From contig CAMLKK010000006.1 of assembly GCA_946480715.1 (NCBI GenBank), forward strand, positions 62,001 through 126,000: a DNA stretch of 64,000 bases, read 5' to 3'. This stretch comes from an uncultured Bacteriovorax sp. GTDB lineage: Bacteria > Bdellovibrionota > Bacteriovoracia > Bacteriovoracales > Bacteriovoracaceae. The notes under the pieces were generated by a model, which made no database searches, was not told the DNA's origin, and saw nothing but the letters and a program-made list of their open reading frames with translations. Of the stretch, positions 57,743 through 64,000 are shown in pieces (position 1 is the first letter of the stretch; every line of letters begins with the position of its first letter). Made by a program: the position numbers and the translations under genes.

Positions 57743-58473
57743 TGCAGTCACAAGTGTATCTTCCTCGATTAACTCTAGTGAATAAAATCTTGATCATTGT
57801 CTCTTCTGCGATATTTCTTATTGGTTTCGCACTTAGCATGACTAACGGAACAGGACTCTATCATTTGATGGGACTTTCTGCTGACAACGTCATGAGCGGA
57901 TATGTTCACACCATTTTTACTTATCCATTTCTTTCACGTTCGATCATGGAAGTTATTCTCAATTGCCTCATGCTGTGGATGATGGGCTCAGAGTTCGAAG
58001 AAAACTGGGGCCGCAAGCGCTACATCAGTTTCCTTTTAACGACAGCGATCGGGGGGGCCGTTCTTTATCTCCTGATCAACTTCATCTTTTTTAAAGGTCA
58101 TCCTGTATTTGAATTTCCGTTAACGGGAATGGGAGGCATCGTCGGTGCCCTCTGTATGGCCTATGCCGTTATTTATCCCGACCGCATTTTTTCGTTTCTC
58201 ATGATCATTCCCGTAAAGGCGAAGTATTTTTGCGCTTTATTGGTCATTATCGCCCTCTATCAGGGCATTGCCAGTCCATTGGGGATTGGGGCCTGGGGAC
58301 AGCTGGGGGCCATTCTTTCGGCCTATATTTTCATGGTGGTCATTAGCCATAAAAACTTTAGAAAGCTCTCAGAAAAGATGACCCAAATGACGCAGGCCCG
58401 ACCTAAAAAAAGCAAGGCCAAACTCTCAATCGTCAAAGATGACAACGAGAATCCACCAAAGTATTGGCATTGA
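57742..58473 (+). CDS. Rhomboid-fold membrane protein, catalytically inactive
   Basis: A 243-residue protein with six hydrophobic helices and rhomboid landmarks: NCLMLWMMGSEFEENWG in the second helix region, and TGMGGIVGAL (128-137) where active rhomboids have G-x-S-G. The nucleophile Ser is Gly here. The catalytic His of the last helix is replaced in WGQLGAILSAY (185-195). It cannot be a protease by the known mechanism and may act like iRhom or derlin-type proteins. A Lys-rich tail follows. Coupled to mce. Confidence 0.65.
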   Translation: MQSQVYLPRLTLVNKILIIVSSAIFLIGFALSMTNGTGLYHLMGLSADNVMSGYVHTIFTYPFLSRSIMEVILNCLMLWMMGSEFEENWGRKRYISFLLTTAIGGAVLYLLINFIFFKGHPVFEFPLTGMGGIVGALCMAYAVIYPDRIFSFLMIIPVKAKYFCALLVIIALYQGIASPLGIGAWGQLGAILSAYIFMVVISHKNFRKLSEKMTQMTQARPKKSKAKLSIVKDDNENPPKYWH

Positions 58474-58539
58474 GCGACTTTGGTGCTATGGTCATAACTT
58501 CTAAAATTCAAGACATACATAAATTATAAAGAGGCACTC

Positions 58540-58707
58540 ATGAGACTTAGTAGAGCATTAGAAGAAAAATTAATGGATGTTCGTTTAAGAGATAAACTTC
58601 TTGCTGAAGGGAAGATCACAAAAGAAGAAGTTAAAAAGTTTCTTGATTCAATGAACGATGAGACAAAAAATTCTACTTATACTGACGAAGTTCAAGAGGA
58701 AGAATAA
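58540..58707 (+). CDS. Small charged cytoplasmic protein
   Basis: A 55-residue ORF beginning MRLSRALEEKLMDVRLRDKL, with AAGAGG six bases before the ATG. It is Lys/Glu-rich, probably helical, and ends VQEEE. It reads like a short helix-turn-helix-like regulator tail, but nothing is certain. Its stop codon sits in a 12-bp tandem repeat. Confidence 0.6.
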   Translation: MRLSRALEEKLMDVRLRDKLLAEGKITKEEVKKFLDSMNDETKNSTYTDEVQEEE

Positions 58708-58734
58708 GTCGAAGAATAAGTCGAAGAATAAGTC
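58699..58734. repeat. 12-bp tandem repeat, three copies
   Basis: GAAGAATAAGTC occurs three times head to tail (58699-58710, 58711-58722, 58723-58734). Copy 1 includes the stop of the small charged protein gene, and copy 3 touches the stop codon of the FliL-like gene. Confidence 0.75.
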
Positions 58735-59216
58735 TATTGAACAATGTAGCTGGCGAAGAAGATATTCTTCACAGCTACAGACCCTAAGGCCTTGTTGATT
58801 TCTCTTCTCAAACGATCTTCCAGCAGAATTTTTCCAGACAATGTATTCAATTCTTCAGGACTCATTTTCGACGAAATATCGATGATACGATCTTGAACTA
58901 CCGGTAAGTTTCTTTTCACAAATTCCAATTCATCCGATTTAAAAAGCACCAAATGAACTTCGAGTTCAAGCCAGCGCATGCGCGAGTTTGAGGCCTCTGC
59001 TTTGGGAGTAAGGCTGATGACAAGTTTATCAATTTTAAAAAACGTAGGGATGGCCTTCGCGTCTACAGATTCCATGAGGGCAGCTTTTTCTGCTTCTTCA
59101 TTGATGGGAGGGCGTTTGTAAACTTTCTCGGTGTAGTAAAAGAGTCCGGCCACTGCGATAGTGGAGACGAGCATGAGGGCGATGAGAATGGTATCTAAGA
59201 GACGTTTACCGGTCAT
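58734..59216 (-). CDS. fliL: FliL-like protein
   Basis: A 160-residue protein with an N-terminal membrane helix (LDTILIALMLVSTIAVAGLF), a linker, and a FliL domain: TFFKIDKLVISLTPK, RWLELEVHLVL, LPVVQDRIIDISSKM, and AVKNIFFASYIVQ. FliL sits at the flagellar stator and improves torque. It is not in a flagellar operon here, so it may be an extra copy. Confidence 0.75.
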   Translation of the reverse strand: MTGKRLLDTILIALMLVSTIAVAGLFYYTEKVYKRPPINEEAEKAALMESVDAKAIPTFFKIDKLVISLTPKAEASNSRMRWLELEVHLVLFKSDELEFVKRNLPVVQDRIIDISSKMSPEELNTLSGKILLEDRLRREINKALGSVAVKNIFFASYIVQ

Positions 59217-59252
59217 ATTACAAGAGTAACATGACCGGCAAAATTATAAAGA

Positions 59253-60359
59253 CTAAAATGGAAGTTTTGTGTACGGAAGACCTAGATCCTGAGCAACTTG
59301 CTCGTATGCTAGAGTCCCTTTGTAAATGTTGATCCCTGGACGGAAAGTTTTATCTTTCTGAGCAGCTTCTTCAACTCCGAAGTTTGCAATCATACGCGCG
59401 TACTTAAGAGTTACGTTTGTAAGAGCAAATGTCGACGTACGAGCAACAGCACCTGGCATGTTCGCTACACAGTAGTGAACAACACCATCAACAACGAAAG
59501 TTGGATTTTCGTGAGTTGTTGGCTTACAAGTTTCAATACATCCACCTTGGTCTACGGCGATATCTACAACAACAGAACCTTTTTGCATTTTAGAGATCAT
59601 TTCACGTGTCACAAGCTTTGGAGCTTTTGCACCTGGAACAAGAACAGCACCGATAACAAGGTCTGATTCAAGAACAGCTTTTTCGATGTTGTCTGGGTTC
59701 GAGTAAAGAGTTGTGATGTGTGATCCGTATAGTCCATCTAGTTCAGCAAGACGTTTTGTTGAAAGGTCGATAGCTGTAACAGATGCACCCATTCCCATCG
59801 CCATTTGAATCGCGTTTGTTCCAGCGATACCAGCACCGATAACAGTTACTTTACCGCGCTTAACACCTGGAACGCCTCCAAGAAGAACACCTTTTCCGCC
59901 TTTATCAAGTTGAAGGTAAGCAGCTCCGATTTGAACTGACATACGTCCAGCAACTTCTGACATTGGTACTAGAAGGGGAAGTGATCCATCTAGGTTTTGA
60001 ATTGTTTCGTATGCGATAGCTGTACAGCCAGATTTCATCAGGCCTTTTGTTTGCTCTGGATCTGGTGCAAGGTGAAGGTATGTGTAAAGAATGTGGTGAG
60101 GCTTAAGCATCGCGATCTCTACTGCTTGAGGCTCTTTTACTTTGATGATCATTGTCGATTTCTCGAAAATTTCAGCAGCAGTATCTAGAATTTTTGCACC
60201 AGCAGCTTCGAATTCAGCATCAGTAATACCGATTCCTGCTCCAGCATTTTTTTGAACATAAACTTGGTGACCATCAGCGATTAAAGTTCTGATTCCACCT
60301 GGAACCATACCAACGCGATTTTCATTATTTTTAATTTCCTTAGGAATCCCGATAATCAT
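59253..60359 (-). CDS. ald: Alanine dehydrogenase
   Basis: A 368-residue enzyme that oxidises L-alanine to pyruvate and ammonia with NAD. The motifs are [20 protein letters not shown] at the start, [18 protein letters not shown] with the catalytic His, and the NAD loop [20 protein letters not shown]. Complete length for the family. The frame is open to 60488, but GGGAG lies six bases before the ATG at 60359. Confidence 0.92.
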   Translation of the reverse strand: MIIGIPKEIKNNENRVGMVPGGIRTLIADGHQVYVQKNAGAGIGITDAEFEAAGAKILDTAAEIFEKSTMIIKVKEPQAVEIAMLKPHHILYTYLHLAPDPEQTKGLMKSGCTAIAYETIQNLDGSLPLLVPMSEVAGRMSVQIGAAYLQLDKGGKGVLLGGVPGVKRGKVTVIGAGIAGTNAIQMAMGMGASVTAIDLSTKRLAELDGLYGSHITTLYSNPDNIEKAVLESDLVIGAVLVPGAKAPKLVTREMISKMQKGSVVVDIAVDQGGCIETCKPTTHENPTFVVDGVVHYCVANMPGAVARTSTFALTNVTLKYARMIANFGVEEAAQKDKTFRPGINIYKGTLAYEQVAQDLGLPYTKLPF

Positions 60360-60462
60360 AGTTATCTCCCTTCTATTTAGGTTTGCTAGTAAGTACAAAA
60401 AATGTTTCCGAGAGAATTCCATAAAAAGAGTGAAAATGGAAGAAAGATTAGGGATTTTGCGC

Positions 60463-61284
60463 CTAGTAAAACAGCTTTTGTTGATCAAAGAGTGGATTAA
60501 CCGACGGACCTAGTTCGGTGAGTGCGAGTTTTTCGAGCGCTCTATGAGAAAGATCATGGCCCATATGGATGAGTCCAGTATTTCGTGGATTTATTTTCTT
60601 GATATACTCAAAACTTTTTTCCACAGACAAGTGGGTGCCGTGAGCTTTTCTTTGCAAACAATCGATGATGAGCAGATCGAGTTTTTTCTCAGAAAGAAAT
60701 TCAATCAACTCATTCGGTAGAGAAGCGCAGTCGACAATGTAAGCAAGTCCTTCGTGCATAAACCCCATTGTTTCACCGTGCCCATGGGGGTAGGTGAAAA
60801 AAGTAAAGGTTTCACCATCGATGATGGTTTCTTCCATCATGTTCAGCGGGTGAATTTTTAGGCGAGGAATTCCTCCGCCGATTATGGGGCGCTGATTATT
60901 GAAGATGTAGGGGAATCTGTTTTCAATTACTGCTTTTGAATCTGCCGTCGTATAAAGCGGAATTTCTTTTAGTGGCGGTCCAAAACACAGAGGACGTAAA
61001 TCATCCAGGCCGTGCAGATGATCAGCATGTTCATGCGTGATAATGACAAAATCAACACTCGAAATTTTATTGGCCAAAAATTGAGTGCGTAAGTCGGGAG
61101 TTGTATCAACGAGAAATTGTTTTCCCTTTTTCGTTGTGACAAAAATACTCGTGCGCAGACGCTGATCGCGGTGATCTATCGACGTGCACACACTGCACGT
61201 GCATCCCAGAAGAGGAATACCTGTTGAGGTTCCCGTTCCTAGAATAGTGATGCAATTTTTATTCTGAGATTTCATAAGCGCCAT
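60463..61284 (-). CDS. Metallo-beta-lactamase-fold hydrolase, PhnP-like
   Basis: A hydrolase of about 273 residues. The N-terminal LGTGTSTGIPLLGCTCSVC gives the zinc-binding cysteines seen in PhnP, and the metal site is ITHEHADHLHGLDDLR, with further His in YPHGHGETM and MGHDLSH. PhnP is a cyclic phosphodiesterase; relatives act on lipoate- or RNA-type esters. The true substrate is not apparent. The ORF starts at 61338, but the ATG at 61284 is the first reasonable start. Confidence 0.8.
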   Translation of the reverse strand: MALMKSQNKNCITILGTGTSTGIPLLGCTCSVCTSIDHRDQRLRTSIFVTTKKGKQFLVDTTPDLRTQFLANKISSVDFVIITHEHADHLHGLDDLRPLCFGPPLKEIPLYTTADSKAVIENRFPYIFNNQRPIIGGGIPRLKIHPLNMMEETIIDGETFTFFTYPHGHGETMGFMHEGLAYIVDCASLPNELIEFLSEKKLDLLIIDCLQRKAHGTHLSVEKSFEYIKKINPRNTGLIHMGHDLSHRALEKLALTELGPSVNPLFDQQKLFY

Positions 61285-61383
61285 TACATTTCTGTGTGCC
61301 TGGACTTCTTTGTCATAATTGTTTTTAGTTATGGGCAACGATATAATTTTAGCCTAACCGAGATCATTTTGAGGAATAAATTT

Positions 61384-62799
61384 ATGCTTCTGAAAGAAAA
61401 AGAAACCGGCATGCCTAGGTTTGCCCGGATGTTGACCCTGGTCTTGACCATTGGGGCGACAAGCGCTTGTTCGACGCTAAAAAGTGCTTCGAATAATCCC
61501 ATTAAAGCGGGATTCAATGTAAAAAAATCAGTCTTGAAAAATGGACTGACTGTTCTCGTTGCACCTAATCCAAAATTACCAATTGTTTCTTACTACACAC
61601 TCTTTGATGTAGGGGGAAAAGATGAAGGGCCAGGAACAACTGGGGCCACGCACTTTCTTGAACACATGATGTTTAAGGGAGCTAAGAAATATGGTCCAGG
61701 AGAATTCGATACCATGATCGAAAAGAGTGGAGGGATGACGAATGCCTACACGACTAACGACATGACTGTTTATTACCAGAACATTCCAAAAGATTTTCTT
61801 CCGCAGATGATCGATCTAGAAGCCGATCGTTTGCAAAATCTTTTATTAGAACCAGTTTCTTTTGAAAGCGAACGTCAGGTTATTTTTGAAGAAAGAAAAA
61901 TGCGCTATGAAAATAGCCCTGATGGGCTTCTTTATCTAGCGATGATGAAAAAATTATTCGAAGGAACTCCTTACGGACAATCCGTTATTGGTGACGAAGC
62001 CGATTTGAAAGCGCTTACTCGTGATCAAATGATGAACTTCTTCAAGACATACTATGTTCCGAACAATGCCATTGTCGCCATTGCCGGAGATGTTGATCCT
62101 GATGAAGTGATCAAAATGATGAAAGAGAAATATGAAAATATTCCTGAATCAAAAGATCTCATGGAGCATAAAAAGAAGAATATGAATGAAGAACGTTTTG
62201 TAGCAAAACCTAAATTGGGAACTGAATACAAAATGTATGCAACAAATCCAATTCCAAAATTTATCATGGCCTATCCGGCCGAAAAAATCGGAACACGCAA
62301 AGCTTACGTTATGGATTTAGTAGCGAACATCCTTGCGGGTGGCGGAAGTTCATACCTTGTGCAGAAATTTGTGAAATCCGACAACCCACTTCTGCAGGAC
62401 ATTGGTATTTCCAATCACAACCTGACTTTCGGTGGTGTTTTTAATTTCTCCGGAGAGTTGGTTGAAGGTCAAACGGTTGAGAATGTCAGAAACGTTTTAA
62501 CAGCAGAACTTCCTGTTATGTGTGATGCTGCAATTACGGATCGTGCTCTTCAGAAAACTAAAAATCAGATTCTTGTTGGTGGATACAATGCACTTAAATC
62601 AAACGCTGGAGTTGCATCGGCCATTATGAGAAATGAAAAGTGGTTTGGTGATTACAACTACGGATTGAAAGAAATGGAAATCTATAACTCGGTTACAAAA
62701 AGCGAAGCACTGGCCACTTGTAAAGAAGTGCTCATCGGAACACCAAACATTTTTCTTTCAGCATGGGATAAATATCCTAAAACTTCAGGAAACAAATAA
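61384..62799 (+). CDS. M16-family zinc peptidase, active subunit, lipoprotein
   Basis: A protein of about 471 residues with a lipoprotein-like signal (MLTLVLTIGATSAC). It shows the inverted zinc motif HFLEHMMFKG (H-x-x-E-H) with the distal Glu in ERQVIFEER. PqqL/YmxG-type peptidases work in pairs with an inactive second subunit, which is the next gene. GAGGA precedes the ATG at 61384; the longer frame upstream is a shadow. It may degrade envelope peptides. Confidence 0.85.
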   Translation: MLLKEKETGMPRFARMLTLVLTIGATSACSTLKSASNNPIKAGFNVKKSVLKNGLTVLVAPNPKLPIVSYYTLFDVGGKDEGPGTTGATHFLEHMMFKGAKKYGPGEFDTMIEKSGGMTNAYTTNDMTVYYQNIPKDFLPQMIDLEADRLQNLLLEPVSFESERQVIFEERKMRYENSPDGLLYLAMMKKLFEGTPYGQSVIGDEADLKALTRDQMMNFFKTYYVPNNAIVAIAGDVDPDEVIKMMKEKYENIPESKDLMEHKKKNMNEERFVAKPKLGTEYKMYATNPIPKFIMAYPAEKIGTRKAYVMDLVANILAGGGSSYLVQKFVKSDNPLLQDIGISNHNLTFGGVFNFSGELVEGQTVENVRNVLTAELPVMCDAAITDRALQKTKNQILVGGYNALKSNAGVASAIMRNEKWFGDYNYGLKEMEIYNSVTKSEALATCKEVLIGTPNIFLSAWDKYPKTSGNK

Positions 62800-64000
62800 T
62801 GAAAAAAAATATCATCGCAATCTCATTAGGACTCATGCTGGCCCCATCGGTGCTTTGGTCAGCGAGCTCGCAAAACATTGAAGACAATATTAAAAAACTA
62901 AACTGGAACGGCATTGAGGTCGTCTATATTGAAGATGCTCGCTTCCCAACTTATGACATCTCAATCTATTTTGCCGATGGAGCACTAAGTGACGGAGAAA
63001 AAGAACGCGGTCTAACAGATCACAGTTTTAGTTTTCTGGATTCAGGGACATCAAAACTTTCTCAACAGGAAATTCTCGATCAGTTGGAATTTTACGGAAC
63101 TGACTATGGTTCTGATGTGACTCATGAGTTCAGTACAATTTCATTTTCAGGTCTAGCAAAAGACTTGGAAAAATCAACTTCTCTGATGTGTTCACTTTTA
63201 AGAGATGTGACATATCCTGAAAATGTTTTGAAAAAAGAATTGGCACTTGAAAGGGGAGGACTGCAGTCACTCGTTTCTTCTCACCAAGGACTCGCTGAAC
63301 GCGTCTTCCGTGAAATCAGCTTAGGCGGAACGGCGTATTCATATCCGGTTGGTGGAAAGACGGCTGACTTTAACAGCTACACTCCAGCAGCTCTTAAAGG
63401 AAAGATGAATTACTTTCTCGATAAAGTAAAAAAGAGAATTTATCTTACAGGTCCGAAAAGTATCTTAAGTGTAGAAAAAATTCTAAAAGATGAATGTAAA
63501 CTCGCAGGTACAAAAGAAGATTTTGTTCGCGAAATCGCTCCAACTAAAAAACCTAAAGCTAAAGGACAATTCGTATTTGTTCCAGTGCCGGATGCCAATC
63601 AAGTACAGTTGAGAATTGGCCGTTTTCTCGCACCAGAAGAAGTGCAGGATAGAAACCTGGATATGCTCGCTTCAGATTTTCTTGGAGGAGGATTTACTTC
63701 AAAACTTATGCGCGAAGTTCGTGTGAAACGTGGTCTGACTTATTCAATCGGATCGTACATCTCAACACAAAAGCAGTATGGACGTTCAGGAATTTCTACA
63801 TTCACTAAAAATGAAACGATCGATAAGTTAATCACAGTTATTGATGATACGGTTTCAACAATTAGTGCGAAGGGTGTAACAGAAGATGAGCTTTCACTTT
63901 CATTAGGAAATTTAGTAGGCGGACATCCCTTTAAGTTTGAAAGCAACCGCGCTTTCCTTAATCAATTGCAATACCTTGATCACGTAGGAAAACCTTACTC
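62799..64000 (+). CDS. M16-family peptidase, inactive subunit (cut by window edge)
   Basis: It starts one base into the previous stop (TAATG) and runs off the right end, so about 400 residues are visible. A signal peptide (MKKNIIAISLGLMLAPSVLW) precedes an M16 fold. Where active members have H-x-x-E-H, it reads GLTDHSFSFLDSG, so zinc binding is lost, as in the non-catalytic partner of paired M16 peptidases. The later KLMREVRVKRGLTYSIGSY, with conserved RGLTYS, matches the family's Arg-Tyr pair. Confidence 0.8.
   Translation, partial: MKKNIIAISLGLMLAPSVLWSASSQNIEDNIKKLNWNGIEVVYIEDARFPTYDISIYFADGALSDGEKERGLTDHSFSFLDSGTSKLSQQEILDQLEFYGTDYGSDVTHEFSTISFSGLAKDLEKSTSLMCSLLRDVTYPENVLKKELALERGGLQSLVSSHQGLAERVFREISLGGTAYSYPVGGKTADFNSYTPAALKGKMNYFLDKVKKRIYLTGPKSILSVEKILKDECKLAGTKEDFVREIAPTKKPKAKGQFVFVPVPDANQVQLRIGRFLAPEEVQDRNLDMLASDFLGGGFTSKLMREVRVKRGLTYSIGSYISTQKQYGRSGISTFTKNETIDKLITVIDDTVSTISAKGVTEDELSLSLGNLVGGHPFKFESNRAFLNQLQYLDHVGKPY

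Noticed and set aside
60360..60488. N-terminal extension of Ald, which would overlap the MBL hydrolase gene
   Set aside because: Family start is MIIGIPKE with a strong ribosome site; the longer version has none.

Overview
The window looks like a chromosome segment of a low-GC (roughly 35-43% by eye) Gram-negative bacterium with a cell envelope rich in secreted proteins. More than twenty genes start with a signal peptide or a lipoprotein signal. It carries hldD (LPS heptose), an OmpA/Pal-type lipoprotein, tatC, FliL-like and FliG-like proteins, aat, htpG, a DksA-type regulator and a fused nuoCD. The many short exported unknowns together with the flagellar homologues suggest a Bdellovibrionota member, most likely the Bacteriovorax/Peredibacter side. 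That placement is inference from gene style, not from a marker-gene comparison.

Layout. 1-3.3 kb: exported and small proteins, ending with a histone-H1-like Lys/Ala tail fused to a SEC-C zinc motif. 3.3-5.8 kb: a divergent sulfur module (thioredoxin-like protein, SqrR/BigR-type ArsR repressor, TSUP permease; two YeeE/YedE half-permeases) around one perfect palindrome. 5.9-9.6 kb: ion homeostasis (CPA2-like antiporter, small membrane protein, NhaA) with a DapB-like dehydrogenase overlapping nhaA. 9.8-12.8 kb: an exported pair, one resembling the IucA/IucC fold, and a Pal-like lipoprotein. 12.9-19 kb: an OmpR-type two-component system, then an Rrf2 regulator with two tandem operators ahead of an ABC exporter and a glutaredoxin-fold protein without its active-site cysteines, then a methyltransferase. 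19-27.8 kb: an AT-rich accessory block (split beta-helix protein, lipoproteins, RelE/XRE toxin-antitoxin, nucleotidyltransferase, exported unknowns) bounded by tRNA-Leu and a 121-bp inverted-repeat element. 29.5-36.1 kb: complex I genes nuoB-CD-E-F-G-I, the peripheral arm only. 36.1-44.7 kb: two YiiX-like papain-fold exported proteins flanking an amino-acid operon (2-hydroxyacid dehydrogenase, ureohydrolase, aat), then map coupled to a NifU-like protein. 44.8-49.7 kb: tatC, hldD, a solo FliG C-domain, a DksA-type protein and a divergent FHA protein. 49.6-52 kb: an exported CYTH-like protein with a lipoprotein carrying the R-S-ExE residues of ADP-ribosyltransferases. 52-64 kb: htpG, a short asparaginase-domain protein, a cysteine-rich lipoprotein, methylmalonyl-CoA epimerase, an inactive rhomboid, a FliL-like protein, ald, an MBL hydrolase and an M16 peptidase pair cut by the window edge.

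The strongest candidates for undescribed biology are the ADP-ribosyltransferase-like lipoprotein with its exported CYTH partner (49.6-52 kb), the exported IucA/IucC-like lipoprotein pair (9.8-12.1 kb), the Rrf2/ABC/Cys-less glutaredoxin unit (15.3-17.9 kb), and the AT-rich island whose proteins share a C-terminal tail and an Asp-rich motif (19-27.8 kb). Translation starts were moved inward where a ribosome binding site or a signal peptide supported it. No alignment or database search was possible.
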